Below are positions 1 through 8,692 of a stretch of DNA of 64,000 nucleotides, piece after piece (the first letter of the stretch is position 1; each line of letters begins with the position of its first letter). Position numbers and translations under genes: made by a program. The stretch comes from Clostridia bacterium (GTDB taxonomy: Bacteria; Bacillota; Clostridia; Oscillospirales; Acutalibacteraceae): NCBI GenBank assembly GCA_017622555.1, contig JAGAQV010000014.1, positions 82,306 through 146,305 on the forward strand, written 5' to 3'. The notes under the pieces were generated by a model. It was not told the DNA's origin. It saw only the letters and a program-made list of their open reading frames with translations, and searched no databases.

Positions 1-547
1 TAATTTCAGCAAGCTGTGTTGTGGTAGTTATTCTTGCCTTTTGCCTTTCGTTTACAATTTTATCGGCAATTTTACGTGAAAACTTTTCTTCACCAAAACG
101 CCAAAAAATATCGGCAAGCTCGGTAGAGGTAAAATCGTTAACAATATCCTCAGCGGATAAACCGCTTTGGCTCATTCGCATATCAAGGCGGGATTCCTTA
201 TGATAAGAAAAGCCACGCTCAGCAGTATCAAGCTGATAGGACGAAACGCCCAAATCAAGCAAAATACCGTCAACTTTATATATACCCTCGTTTTCGGCCG
301 CCTTATTCATATTTGCAAAGTTACTTTGAATAACCTTTGCAGGTAAGCCCTTAAGCCTTTCGGTAGCAACCGCTACAGCATCGGGGTCTTGGTCGAGTGC
401 CAAAAGCAAGCCGTTATTTAAACGTTTTGCGATTTCTTTCGAATGTCCTGCACCGCCTGCCGTACCGTCAATATAAATACCGTCAGGCTTAATGCAAAGT
501 GCTTCGATTGTTTCATTAAGTAAAACCGATATATGATTGAATTCCAT
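1..547 (-). CDS. rsmH: 16S rRNA m4C1402 methyltransferase RsmH (partial, 3' end outside window)
   Basis: RsmH (MraW) methylates N4 of cytosine 1402 in 16S rRNA using S-adenosylmethionine. The visible N-terminal ~182 residues start MEFNHISVLLNETIEAL and contain the SAM-binding loop GTAGGAGHSKEI (about residues 27-38), the acidic LALDQDPDA strand end, and ILLDLGVSS, all typical of the family. The ATG is at 545-547, one base after the mraZ stop codon, so the two genes are translationally adjacent in the usual dcw order mraZ-rsmH. The C-terminal part lies beyond the left edge, so completeness cannot be judged. Confidence 0.95.
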   Translation of the reverse strand, partial: MEFNHISVLLNETIEALCIKPDGIYIDGTAGGAGHSKEIAKRLNNGLLLALDQDPDAVAVATERLKGLPAKVIQSNFANMNKAAENEGIYKVDGILLDLGVSSYQLDTAERGFSYHKESRLDMRMSQSGLSAEDIVNDFTSTELADIFWRFGEEKFSRKIADKIVNERQKARITTTTQLAEI

Positions 548-548
548 A

Positions 549-974
549 TTAGAAATTCAGCTCCTCAACAATAGAAGCAATTGTTTCAGGTGTGTACTTG
601 CTGTTTTCTGCTGCCCAAAGTTCAGTATTCCAAATTTCAAGGTTGGAAGCCATACCAATGATATGTGCTTCTTCCTGTAGCATCGAATACTCACGAAGTG
701 CAGACGGAATTAAAATTCTTCCCTGACTGTCAAAGCCAACAGTAAAGGTGCCGTCATATAAGAAACGCTTAACGTCATTTGATTTTGTGTTAGGTAAGGT
801 GCTGATTTGTTCAACCAGCTTGTCCCATTCAGCTTGTGAATAAACGCAAAGGCAACGCTTACCAAAAATGCTGCGGCAAATATAGAACTCTTCGCCCAAT
901 TCTTCACGAAGCTTTGCAGGAATGAAAACCCTGCCCTTTTTATCGATATTATGTTGATAGCCACCAAAAAGCAC
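549..974 (-). CDS. mraZ: Transcriptional regulator MraZ
   Basis: This 141-residue protein is the DNA-binding repressor that heads the division and cell-wall cluster. It has the two SpoVT/AbrB-like MraZ halves with their signatures, KKGRVFIPAKLREEL (about residues 12-26) and SQGRILIPSALREY (about 84-97). Length and order match the family. Translation most likely starts at a GTG (972-974) behind GAGGTG. The upstream region holds four matches or near-matches to the AAAGTGG MraZ box, consistent with autoregulation. rsmH follows after one base. Confidence 0.95.
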   Translation of the reverse strand: MLFGGYQHNIDKKGRVFIPAKLREELGEEFYICRSIFGKRCLCVYSQAEWDKLVEQISTLPNTKSNDVKRFLYDGTFTVGFDSQGRILIPSALREYSMLQEEAHIIGMASNLEIWNTELWAAENSKYTPETIASIVEELNF

Positions 975-995
975 GGATTTTCACCTCTTTTTTCA

Positions 996-1043
996 CCACT
1001 TTGGTGCACTTTAATGGTTTTTTGTGCCACTTTGCACCACTAC
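996..1043 (-). promoter_or_regulatory. MraZ operator: four AAAGTG-type boxes
   Basis: On the minus strand, AAAGTGG is at 996-1002, AAAGTGC at 1006-1012, AAAGTGG at 1027-1033 and the weaker GTAGTGG at 1037-1043. The starts are 10, 21 and 10 bp apart, so two pairs sit on the same DNA face. The boxes lie between the predicted transcription start and the mraZ GTG. AAAGTGG-like repeats with short spacers are the known MraZ target in Firmicutes and Mollicutes. Confidence 0.75.
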
Positions 1044-1049
1044 AATGAT

Positions 1050-1078
1050 ATTATAATGCCCTCAAACATAAAAATCAA
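1050..1078 (-). promoter_or_regulatory. SigA-type promoter of mraZ
   Basis: On the minus strand TTGATT (1073-1078) and TATAAT (1050-1055) are separated by 17 bp. The expected start, near 1043, places the MraZ boxes in the first transcribed bases. Confidence 0.75.
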
Positions 1079-1130
1079 GTGTTTTTTAGTGATTTTTTAA
1101 AAAATCTAGTATTTTTTAAGAAAAAAATAA

Positions 1131-1160
1131 AAAAGCAAGGAATTTTACTTCCCTGCTTTT
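1131..1160 (-). terminator. Terminator after clpC
   Basis: Inverted arms AAAGCAAGGAA (1132-1142) and TTCCCTGCTTT (1149-1159) leave a 6-base loop. On the minus strand the hairpin is followed by a T-rich tract. It closes the ctsR-mcsA-mcsB-clpC operon. Confidence 0.8.
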
Positions 1161-1170
1161 AAAAAATAAT

Positions 1171-3606
1171 CTATTTTACGCTAAAATTAAATTCATTATT
1201 TACATAACTGCATAAAATGCTGTCACCTGTTTTTATAGTACTGTCTAAAATTCGTTCGCTTAAAGCGTCTTCTATTTTGTTTTGAATTTCACGGCGAAGC
1301 GGTCTTGCGCCATACACCGCATCAAAGCCAATTTCCGCCAAGGCGGATTTTACTGAATCATCAAAAGAAATTTCAATACCAATAGCTTTTGTGCGAACGC
1401 TTAAATTATTAAGCATTTTTTCAGCAATTTCTTCTATTTGCGGTTTTGTAAGCTTTGAGAAAACTACAATATCATCAACACGGTTTAAAAATTCTGGTCT
1501 GAAGGTGTTTTTAAGCTCACCAAGAACAGCTGACTTAATATCCTTATTACCATCGTCTTCGCCTTGTGAAAAGCCAAAGCTTACACGCTTGTCGGTTATA
1601 AGGCGGGCGCCTATATTAGATGTCATAATAATTACGGTGTTTTTAAAGTCCACCCGTCTTCCCTGCGAATCGGTAAGAATACCATCCTCTAAAATTTGCA
1701 AAAGAATATTAAAAACATCAGGGTGAGCTTTTTCAATTTCGTCAAACAATATTACTGAATATGGACTGCGTCTAACCTTTTCAGTAAGCTGACCACCCTC
1801 GTCAAAACCGACATAACCAGGGGGCGAGCCCACAAGACGTGATACTGTATGCTTTTCCATATATTCCGACATATCAAGCCTTATCATCATATCATCACTG
1901 CCGAACATTGCATTTGCAAGTGCTTTGCAAAGTTCAGTTTTACCGACACCTGTGGGACCCAAGAATATAAACGAACCTATTGGGCGCTTAGGGTCCTTAA
2001 GTCCAACACGGCCACGTCTTATTGCTTTCGATACGGCGGTAACCGCTTCTTCTTGACCGACAATTCTTGCGTGAAGCTCATCCTCCATTTTTAAAAGACG
2101 CGCGCTTTCTTCTTCGGTAAGCTGTGCAACAGGCACACCTGTCCAGCTTGAAACAATTTCGGCAATTTCCTTTTCGGTGACACTGCCATTTAACTGTATG
2201 CTTTCCTTATGCCAAGCCTCCTTTTCAGTTGAAAGCTCAGCCTTAAGTCTAGAAATATCGTCACGCAAGGCGGCGGCAAGCTCGAAGCTTTGAGCTGCAA
2301 TTGCCTCTTCCTTGTCGGCTTCAGTTGCAGTAATTTTTTGTTCTAATTCTTTGATTTTTTCGGGTACGGCTGAAGCATTTAATCTTACGCGGGATGCCGC
2401 TTCGTCAATTAAATCAATTGCCTTGTCGGGCAAGAAGCGGTCACTTATATACCTTGCCGACAGCTTAACAGCCGCCGTAATTGCATCATCAGTAATGGTT
2501 ACCTTATGGTGCGCTTCATACTTATCACGAATACCCTTTAAAATAAGCACGCTGTCCTCTTCAGTAGGTTCATTCACGGTAACGGGCTGAAAACGTCGTT
2601 CAAGGGCAGAATCCTTTTCAATGTTTTTACGGTATTCCGAAAGGGTTGTCGCGCCAATAAGCTGAAATTCGCCACGGGCCAACGACGGCTTTAAAATGTT
2701 TGCCGCATCGGTAGACCCTTCAGCCGAGCCTGCACCTATTATGGTGTGAATTTCATCTATAAACAAAATCACATCATCCGATTTTGTAACCTCGTCAATT
2801 ACAGCCTTTATTCTTTCTTCAAAGTCACCACGATATTTCGTGCCCGCAACCATACCGGTAAGGTCAAGTGAAAAAATTCGTTTATTAAGAAGAATTTCGG
2901 GCACGTTACCCTCAACAATTTGCTGTGCAAGACCTTCAATTATTGCGGTTTTACCAACACCCGGCTCACCCACAAGGCAAGGATTATTTTTTGTACGGCG
3001 GCACAAAATTTGAATCACACGCTGTACCTCGTCATGTCTGCCTATAACAGGGTCAATTTTGCCATTTTTAGCATCCTCGGTTAAATCACGGCCATATTTT
3101 GCTAGGGTTGGGGTTTTGCTGTCCTTAGGCTGTTTAGGTGTCTTTTCATTTTTAAGGTTAATATCAACCCCTGAAGCCTCTAAAAGTTCACGTGTAAGGT
3201 TTGCAACGTCAACACCTAACTCGTTTAAAAAACGAATGGCAAAGTTATCACCCTCACCCAAAATCCCTAACAATAAGTGTTCGCTTCCGACAAGCTGTTT
3301 TCCGCTTGAAGCCTTGCTTGAAAGCGCAATTTCAATTACCTGTTTTGCACGTGGAGTAAAAAAGTCGGGTGATAAGCGTGTACGGGTGCCACAGCCTATT
3401 TGACTTCTAATAAGCTCCTCAACAGCATCGGCAGTAACGCCATGGCGGTCAAGCACGGCAGACGCTACACCGCCGCCCACACGCAAAAGTCCCAAAAGTA
3501 AGTGTTCGCTTCCTACATAGGTGTGTCCAAGCACCTCGGCCGAATTTATCGCCTGATTAAGCGCTTCGTTTGCCTTTGCAGTAAAGCCTTTAAAATTATA
3601 TTTCAT
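1171..3606 (-). CDS. clpC: Clp protease ATPase subunit ClpC
   Basis: ClpC is the Hsp100 unfoldase that feeds damaged or arginine-phosphorylated proteins to ClpP. The 811 residues show two N-terminal Clp repeats (about 1-145, each with a SEHLLLG(L/I)L motif), a first AAA+ domain with Walker A GEPGVGKT near 208, a UVR-like middle helix ([18 protein letters not shown]), and a second AAA+ domain with [10 protein letters not shown]. An FGF tripeptide in VSFGFSQG sits where ClpC proteins carry the ClpP-binding loop. ATG at 3606 follows GAGGCGAT. It is the last gene of the CtsR operon, 19 bp after mcsB. Confidence 0.97.
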   Translation of the reverse strand: MKYNFKGFTAKANEALNQAINSAEVLGHTYVGSEHLLLGLLRVGGGVASAVLDRHGVTADAVEELIRSQIGCGTRTRLSPDFFTPRAKQVIEIALSSKASSGKQLVGSEHLLLGILGEGDNFAIRFLNELGVDVANLTRELLEASGVDINLKNEKTPKQPKDSKTPTLAKYGRDLTEDAKNGKIDPVIGRHDEVQRVIQILCRRTKNNPCLVGEPGVGKTAIIEGLAQQIVEGNVPEILLNKRIFSLDLTGMVAGTKYRGDFEERIKAVIDEVTKSDDVILFIDEIHTIIGAGSAEGSTDAANILKPSLARGEFQLIGATTLSEYRKNIEKDSALERRFQPVTVNEPTEEDSVLILKGIRDKYEAHHKVTITDDAITAAVKLSARYISDRFLPDKAIDLIDEAASRVRLNASAVPEKIKELEQKITATEADKEEAIAAQSFELAAALRDDISRLKAELSTEKEAWHKESIQLNGSVTEKEIAEIVSSWTGVPVAQLTEEESARLLKMEDELHARIVGQEEAVTAVSKAIRRGRVGLKDPKRPIGSFIFLGPTGVGKTELCKALANAMFGSDDMMIRLDMSEYMEKHTVSRLVGSPPGYVGFDEGGQLTEKVRRSPYSVILFDEIEKAHPDVFNILLQILEDGILTDSQGRRVDFKNTVIIMTSNIGARLITDKRVSFGFSQGEDDGNKDIKSAVLGELKNTFRPEFLNRVDDIVVFSKLTKPQIEEIAEKMLNNLSVRTKAIGIEISFDDSVKSALAEIGFDAVYGARPLRREIQNKIEDALSERILDSTIKTGDSILCSYVNNEFNFSVK

Positions 3607-3625
3607 TTTAAAATCGCCTCAATTT

Positions 3626-4633
3626 CTAAAGAAGCGCTTCCCTAACCATATTAGCACGGTAAATGTCACGGTCAGTAGCATCCATAGTGCCGTTTGCTTG
3701 CATCAGCATAAAGGGCTGTGCTTCTATTAAAATTTTAATTGGTAAGCATTCCTTATTAATTATGCCCATACCAATTCCCAATTTAACACGGGAAATTAAA
3801 TTTACCATTTCTTCGCTGGATAAAATTCTTGCATTTTGCAGTGTGCCAAGCGCACGCCAGCAAACGTCTTCAAGCTTAATTTTATCAAGCTGTTGTCTTG
3901 CGCCGTGTTCCTTTTCAATTAGCTGTGAAGCAATAATTTTAAGGTTTTCAAGCGCATTATTTTCGCTTATACCAAGGGTTATTTGGTTTGAAACCTGATA
4001 AAGCGATGCTAATGATTTAGACCCTTCGCCATACATACCACGTACGGTAAAGCCTATTTTACTTACACTTTCAATTAAGCCATTAATTTCACCGCTGTTT
4101 TCAAGCGCAGGTAAATGCAGCATAACCGACGCCCGAAGACCCGTGCCCAAATTTGTGGGGCATTCGGTTAAATAGCCTAAATTTTCATCAAAAGCAAAGT
4201 GAAGCGCATCACACAAAAGCATATCTACACTTTCAGCAATATCATAAGCCTTTTTAAACTCCATACCCGCCAAAATTACCTGTATTCTTAAATGGTCTTC
4301 TTCGCCTATCATAATACTTATGCTTTCATCATCTGACAGTATGATAGCCGCATCCTCGGTTTTGGCGGCAAATTCGGGGCTGATGATATGCCTTTCAACC
4401 ATTGCATAACGCTGAATTTCGGGTATGTCACACATATTTATATATTTAAGGTTTTTTGCGAAGGGTGTGTTGCTGTTTAAAACAGCCTCTTTAACACGGG
4501 AATTAAGTTCTCGCCTATCGTCTGCAGTCATTCGATTAGGAAACGGAAGCCCTTCAATATTACGGGCAAGGCGAATTCTGCAGCTTACCGCAATATCGTT
4601 TTGCGCTGACTGTTCCAAATACCATCTGCTCAT
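3626..4633 (-). CDS. mcsB: Protein-arginine kinase McsB
   Basis: McsB phosphorylates arginines, marking proteins for ClpCP and inactivating CtsR under stress. The 335 residues carry the phosphagen-kinase fold signatures: SCRIRLARNIEGLPFPNR near residue 17 (ATP-phosphate-binding arginines) and CPTNLGTGLRASVMLHLP around residue 158 with the active-site cysteine. The ATG directly abuts the mcsA stop codon (TAA then ATG), which fits translational coupling of the activator-kinase pair. Confidence 0.95.
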   Translation of the reverse strand: MSRWYLEQSAQNDIAVSCRIRLARNIEGLPFPNRMTADDRRELNSRVKEAVLNSNTPFAKNLKYINMCDIPEIQRYAMVERHIISPEFAAKTEDAAIILSDDESISIMIGEEDHLRIQVILAGMEFKKAYDIAESVDMLLCDALHFAFDENLGYLTECPTNLGTGLRASVMLHLPALENSGEINGLIESVSKIGFTVRGMYGEGSKSLASLYQVSNQITLGISENNALENLKIIASQLIEKEHGARQQLDKIKLEDVCWRALGTLQNARILSSEEMVNLISRVKLGIGMGIINKECLPIKILIEAQPFMLMQANGTMDATDRDIYRANMVREALL

Positions 4634-5110
4634 TTATTTGCCCTCCATTTCCTTAATTTTATCACGCAGGGTTGCCGCCTGTTCGTACTTTTCTTCGGCA
4701 ACCATTCTAGCAAGCTCTTGCCGTAAATCCTCAACTGTTTTTTCTTTAGGCTTTACAACAAGTGGTGCACGGTTAGGTATTTTGCCAACGTGTCTTGTTG
4801 CGCCGTGTACCCTTTTTAGATAAGGTAAAATTTCATCATTAAAGGTTTTATAGCATTCGCCACAACCCATTTTACCGCTGTGGGCAATATCCGAAAAGGT
4901 TGCGCCGCAAACCGAACAGCACTTTTGATTTTTAACAGCTTGAGGTGTCATATCGCCAAGCATTGATGCCAGCATTCCTGTAATTGAATTTGAGCCATAA
5001 CCACTTTGCGCCGCACAAGTGCTACACAGGTTATATTCCCTTACGATACCGTTAACTACAGTTTTAATATGAGTTGTAGCGTGGTTTTTTCCGCATTTTT
5101 CACAAAGCAT
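4634..5110 (-). CDS. mcsA: McsB activator McsA (zinc and UVR domains)
   Basis: McsA activates McsB and helps modulate CtsR. The 158-residue protein has four Cys-pair zinc motifs: CEKCGKNH at residues 3-6, CSTC near 29, CSVC near 66 and CGEC near 82. It ends in a C-terminal UVR motif (DLRQELARMVAEEKYEQAA) that matches the UvrB/UvrC-type helix used to contact partner ATPases. It lies 12 bp after ctsR and touches mcsB, the standard order. Confidence 0.94.
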   Translation of the reverse strand: MLCEKCGKNHATTHIKTVVNGIVREYNLCSTCAAQSGYGSNSITGMLASMLGDMTPQAVKNQKCCSVCGATFSDIAHSGKMGCGECYKTFNDEILPYLKRVHGATRHVGKIPNRAPLVVKPKEKTVEDLRQELARMVAEEKYEQAATLRDKIKEMEGK

Positions 5111-5122
5111 TATAAATACCTC

Positions 5123-5575
5123 CTATATTTGAGTCATAAGCATTTGCTTTAGTATTACCGCACGAATAACGTCCTTATGCTGTGGCGGTATATTCTGCAT
5201 TACCGAATTTGAAACAGCCGCCGCCATAACCTTTGCGACCTCGCTTGAAACAATACCGTTTTCAATACAGTTTTCCAAAAGCACACGGGTCGAAAGCGCA
5301 TCAATTCGGTCACCAATAGCATTAATAAGGTGCATCACTGCCGAGGTGTGATTCATAACCACACGTTTTATTCTGATATATCCCCCGCCGCCGCGCTGAC
5401 TTTCAATAATATAGCCGTGCTCGGGTGTGAAGCGTGATGACAAAACGTAATTAATTTGACTGGGCGCACAGCCCATAAGGCTTGCAAATTCGTTTCGCTG
5501 AATTTCAGCAATTTGCCCTTCCGATTCGTTAAGCATTCTTATAATTTCTTTTGTAATCAAATCACTTATTCGCAT
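5123..5575 (-). CDS. ctsR: Stress-response repressor CtsR
   Basis: CtsR is the class III heat-shock repressor of clp genes. The 150 residues have the winged-helix N-terminus ISDLITKEIIRMLNESEG and the conserved wing RGGGGYIRIKRV (about residues 81-92). The glycine-rich wing is the temperature sensor and McsB target. It heads its own operon and its promoter is covered by two CtsR-type operators, so autorepression is clear. Confidence 0.96.
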   Translation of the reverse strand: MRISDLITKEIIRMLNESEGQIAEIQRNEFASLMGCAPSQINYVLSSRFTPEHGYIIESQRGGGGYIRIKRVVMNHTSAVMHLINAIGDRIDALSTRVLLENCIENGIVSSEVAKVMAAAVSNSVMQNIPPQHKDVIRAVILKQMLMTQI

Positions 5576-5593
5576 AATGTCACCTCAAACAAA

Positions 5594-5642
5594 TTTGACC
5601 TTTCCTGACTTTAATTATACACAAAAGTCAGGAAAAGTCAAA
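5594..5642 (-). promoter_or_regulatory. ctsR promoter with two opposed CtsR operators
   Basis: On the minus strand the -35 TTGACT (5636-5641) and -10 TATAAT (5614-5619) are 16 bp apart. One CtsR-type tandem-heptad site, AGTCAGGAAAGGTCAAA, is at 5594-5611 just downstream of the -10. The same motif in the opposite orientation, AAAGTCAGGAAAAGTCAAA, is at 5624-5642 and covers the -35. The known CtsR consensus is a direct repeat of GGTCAAA with a 3-base spacer. Confidence 0.85.
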
Positions 5643-5682
5643 CATTTTTTAAAAATATTTTTTGTAACACACTTTTTGCCTC

Positions 5683-5697
5683 TTACATAGTATGTAA
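5683..5697. promoter_or_regulatory. Perfect 15-bp palindrome upstream of small Cys-rich gene
   Basis: TTACATA-G-TATGTAA is a perfect odd palindrome, 26 bp before the ATG at 5724 and 41 bp beyond the CtsR operator. It overlaps the place where a -10 for the small gene would lie (TTGTAA 17 bp upstream of TACATA). It may be an operator. No regulator can be named. Confidence 0.4.
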
Positions 5698-5723
5698 CGA
5701 AAACCAAAAAGGAGGTTTGCAAT

Positions 5724-5843
5724 ATGTGTAATAATAACGGTTGTACCTGGATTATCATTTTAATCCTCATCCTCTTCTGCTGCGGCGGTTGGGGCAACAA
5801 CGGCTGTGGCTGTGACAATGGCTGCGGTAACGGTTGCTGCTAA
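5724..5843 (+). CDS. Small Cys/Gly/Asn-rich single-pass membrane peptide
   Basis: An ATG with a strong GGAGG (5711-5715, 8-bp spacer) opens a 39-codon gene. Its product starts MCNNNGCTW, has one hydrophobic stretch (IIILILILFCC, about residues 10-20) and ends in a tail of Gly, Asn and Cys (GNNGCGCDNGCGNGCC). A bidirectional hairpin terminator follows at 5856. Layout and composition resemble short YjcZ-type or 'high-cysteine' peptides of spore-formers, but no function can be given. The strong RBS, the dedicated terminator and divergent placement from ctsR argue that it is real. Confidence 0.7.
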   Translation: MCNNNGCTWIIILILILFCCGGWGNNGCGCDNGCGNGCC

Positions 5844-5855
5844 TCAGCACAAAAA

Positions 5856-5883
5856 AATGCGGCGCTCTTTCGAGCGTCGCATT
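5856..5883. terminator. Bidirectional terminator (small gene / glnN)
   Basis: A 12-bp stem, AATGCGGCGCTC with GAGCGTCGCATT and a TTTC loop, has one G-T wobble position. T-runs flank it on both strands, so it can end both the plus-strand small gene and the minus-strand glnN. Confidence 0.85.
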
Positions 5884-5888
5884 TTTAT

Positions 5889-7973
5889 TTAAATTTTGAA
5901 AAGCAAATCGCCATAGCTGGGGTACGGCCAATAGCTTGACGGAACAAAGCTTTCGGCACAGTCGGCATATTTGCGAATATCAGCCATAAGCTTTAAAATT
6001 ATGTTGTAATATTCTTTCGACTTTTCTAAAATATCCTTTTCCCTTTCGGCAGAAGCCACCGCCATTTTAAGCGAAGAGCCCAAACCGAAAAGTTCTTTAT
6101 TGCAAGCAGTAAGACGGCTTAAAAGCTCGTATTCAACGCTGCTGTCAGCACGGATTGAATTTTTATTGTTTATAGCCTCACACAAATGGTTTGAATAAGC
6201 CGTAATTGCAGGAATTACGTCACGGTTTACCATTTCCAAAAGGGTTAATGCTTCAATATGTAAAACCTTAGTGTAATTTTCTAAAATAATATCAACACGG
6301 GAATTGATTTCCGCACGGTTAAATACGCCGTGTTTTTCAAACAATGCAATGTTGTCCTCTGTCTTAAGCAAAGGTAAAGCATCAACCGTACTGTGCAAAT
6401 TCAAAAGACCACGCTTTTCGGCCTCCTTTTCCCATTCGGCCGAATAACCGTCACCGTTAAAGATAATGCGCTTGTGATTATCCATAACGTTTTTAACAAT
6501 TGCGCAAATTTCAGCGCTTATATCATCGGCTTTTTCAAGGCGGTCGGCATATTCGGCAAACACGTCAGCAACCATGGTGTTAATCATAACATTAGTGTCA
6601 GATATAGACGAGGCCGAGCCAAGCATTCTGAATTCAAACTTGTTACCCGTAAATGCAAAGGGAGAGGTACGATTGCGGTCAGCATTATCCTTTTTAAATT
6701 CGGGAATAATTTCAGCCGCAATTTTCATTTTTACTCTTTTGGCATTATCGTGGTGACAACCGTTTGCAACCGATTCAAGCATTTCGGTTAGTTCTTCCCC
6801 AAGGAATATAGAAATAATTGCAGGGGGTGCTTCGTGGCCGCCAAGACGGTGGTCATTACCCGCAGTTGCAACTGCAATTCTAAGTAAATCCTGATGCTTG
6901 TCCACAGCTTCAATAACAGCCGCCATGGTAATTAAAAACAGCTTGTTTTCGCTTGGATTTTTACCCGCCTTTAAAAAGTTAATACCCGTGTCAGTAGAAA
7001 TTGACCAATTGTTATGCTTACCGCTTCCGTTAACACCGTCGTAGGGCTTTTCGTGTAAAAGACATACAAGACCGTGGCGAAGTGCGGTTTTCTTCATAAA
7101 TTCCATTGTAAGCTGGTTATGGTCAGCCGCAATGTTTGTGGTTGTAAAAATAGGTGCTAATTCGTGCTGTGAGGGTGCAGCCTCGTTATGCTCGGTTTTG
7201 GCAAGTACACCCAATTTCCATAGCTCACGGTCAAGCTCACGCATAAAAGCAGCAACTCGGGGCTTTAGAACGCCAAAATAATGGTCATCCATTTCCTGTC
7301 CCTTAGGCGGCATTGAGCCTATAAGGGTGCGGCCGCAATAAATAAGATCGGGGCGCTTGTCGTAAAGCTCCTTATCAACCAAAAAATATTCCTGTTCGGG
7401 ACCAACGGTTGTGGTAGTGCGCTTAACGTCATCATAGCCTAAAGCCTTAACAACACGAAGGGCTTGCTTGTTTATAGCCTCCATACTGCGAAGCAAAGGG
7501 GTTTTCTGATCAAGCGCTTCGCCCGAATATGAACAAAAGGCGGTAGGTATACAAAGGGTTTCATCCTTAATAAAGGCGTAAGAGCTTGGGTCCCATGCGG
7601 TATAGCCGCGGGCTTCAAAGGTGGCACGAAGACCGCCAGATGGGAATGATGAAGCGTCAGGCTCGCCCTTAATAAGTTCCTTACCTGAAAATTCCATAAT
7701 AATATGACCGTCTTCAGTTGGGGAAATGAAGCCGTCGTGCTTTTCGGCAGTAATGCCTGTTAGGGGTTGGAACCAGTGGGTGTAATGGGTTGCGCCCTTT
7801 TCAATTGCCCATTCCTTCATGGCAAAAGCAACAGTATCGGCAATACTGCTGTCAAGTGACTTACCCTCTTTAATTGTGCTTTTAAGAATTTCGTATGTAT
7901 CGGCAGGCAAGCGTTCCTTCATAACAGCGTCATTAAAAACGTTTGTGCCAAAAAATTCATAAACTTTTTCCAA
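5889..7973 (-). CDS. glnN: Type III glutamine synthetase
   Basis: This enzyme makes glutamine from glutamate, ammonia and ATP. At 694 residues it has the large GSIII size, unlike the ~450-residue GSI. Visible signatures are the N-terminal [18 protein letters not shown] near residue 62, [10 protein letters not shown] around 189, the substrate-binding [10 protein letters not shown] near 315 and [17 protein letters not shown] near 430. Translation starts at TTG (7971-7973) behind GGGGGAG. It stands alone with its own promoter and terminator. Confidence 0.96.
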   Translation of the reverse strand: MEKVYEFFGTNVFNDAVMKERLPADTYEILKSTIKEGKSLDSSIADTVAFAMKEWAIEKGATHYTHWFQPLTGITAEKHDGFISPTEDGHIIMEFSGKELIKGEPDASSFPSGGLRATFEARGYTAWDPSSYAFIKDETLCIPTAFCSYSGEALDQKTPLLRSMEAINKQALRVVKALGYDDVKRTTTTVGPEQEYFLVDKELYDKRPDLIYCGRTLIGSMPPKGQEMDDHYFGVLKPRVAAFMRELDRELWKLGVLAKTEHNEAAPSQHELAPIFTTTNIAADHNQLTMEFMKKTALRHGLVCLLHEKPYDGVNGSGKHNNWSISTDTGINFLKAGKNPSENKLFLITMAAVIEAVDKHQDLLRIAVATAGNDHRLGGHEAPPAIISIFLGEELTEMLESVANGCHHDNAKRVKMKIAAEIIPEFKKDNADRNRTSPFAFTGNKFEFRMLGSASSISDTNVMINTMVADVFAEYADRLEKADDISAEICAIVKNVMDNHKRIIFNGDGYSAEWEKEAEKRGLLNLHSTVDALPLLKTEDNIALFEKHGVFNRAEINSRVDIILENYTKVLHIEALTLLEMVNRDVIPAITAYSNHLCEAINNKNSIRADSSVEYELLSRLTACNKELFGLGSSLKMAVASAEREKDILEKSKEYYNIILKLMADIRKYADCAESFVPSSYWPYPSYGDLLFKI

Positions 7974-8003
7974 GGCTACTCCCCCAAATTAAATATATTA
8001 TTT

Positions 8004-8032
8004 AATATACTTTAAAAACCACAATTTGTCAA
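8004..8032 (-). promoter_or_regulatory. SigA-type promoter of glnN
   Basis: On the minus strand TTGACA (8027-8032) and TATATT (8004-8009) are 17 bp apart. The -35 overlaps the stop codon of the upstream hypothetical gene. No GlnR or NtcA site could be assigned. Confidence 0.7.
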
Positions 8033-8622
8033 TGACTTAAAAATTTAATATTTTTTGAAATGTCATCCATAAACTCGGCCCAAAAGTAGCAGTCGGGTAT
8101 TTTCAGATTAGTTTTGCTTTGAGTTATAACGTTATTCAAAAAATCAACACCTATTCCCTGTTCGGCCATTTTTTGAAAAATTGCTTCAACCACCTTTATG
8201 CGAAGCTCGTCTGAAGTATCACTTATAATAAGCTCAACAACCTGATTTCCCGTATAGCGTAGGGTTTCAGCATTTAACGTTAAATTTATACCGTCAAAAT
8301 AGTCGCACATATAAGCAATAAGACTATAATTGGCATCAACGGTATAATCAGCAGTGTAACCCATACTTGAAACGTTTTCGGGGTTTAAAATTACCGTAAC
8401 AGACGATAAATCAAAATCCAAATAAGTATAAATACTGCCCTTACTGAATGTAAATAACACACCCTTGCTATCGGGTGTTTGAGTATAATACGGTACTGAT
8501 TCCGCCTCGTTTTCAACCTTTATATCGTGGCTGTCAATATAATAATACCCCAAACCGACAAAAAGCACTAGACACCAGCCGCTTATTACAAAAGTTTTTA
8601 AAAATGTTCTAAAGCTTGACAC
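8029..8622 (-). CDS. Membrane-anchored protein, possibly degenerate LCP domain
   Basis: Roughly 200 residues with one N-terminal membrane helix (TFVISGWCLVLFVGLGYYY) and an outside domain. The section LRYTGNQVVELI followed by ELRIKVVEAIFQKMAEQGI resembles the end of LytR-CpsA-Psr (LCP) domains, where a conserved arginine series precedes helices, but the early LCP catalytic motifs are not evident. Function is unknown and the LCP idea is inference. The start is uncertain: TTG at 8634, GTG at 8631 or GTG at 8622. The last best fits the GGTGAT upstream. It follows the ftsH terminator. Confidence 0.6.
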   Translation of the reverse strand: MSSFRTFLKTFVISGWCLVLFVGLGYYYIDSHDIKVENEAESVPYYTQTPDSKGVLFTFSKGSIYTYLDFDLSSVTVILNPENVSSMGYTADYTVDANYSLIAYMCDYFDGINLTLNAETLRYTGNQVVELIISDTSDELRIKVVEAIFQKMAEQGIGVDFLNNVITQSKTNLKIPDCYFWAEFMDDISKNIKFLSH

Positions 8623-8661
8623 ATAAATCACCAATATGATTATGCCCTATAAAGCAAAAAA

Positions 8662-8688
8662 TAAGCACCCGATTTTGTCGGGTGCTTA
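8662..8688 (-). terminator. Terminator after ftsH
   Basis: A perfect 11-bp stem, TAAGCACCCGA/TCGGGTGCTTA, has a 5-base loop and a TTTTTTGC tract on the minus strand. It ends the dnaB-tilS-hpt-ftsH run. Confidence 0.8.
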
Positions 8689-8692
8689 AAAA

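Noticed and set aside
710-1030. Second minus-strand ORF over mraZ and its operators
   Set aside because: It is out of frame with the clear MraZ protein and overlaps MraZ boxes.
5615-5818. Minus-strand ORF across the small Cys-rich gene
   Set aside because: It covers the ctsR promoter and is antisense to a better-supported gene with a strong RBS.
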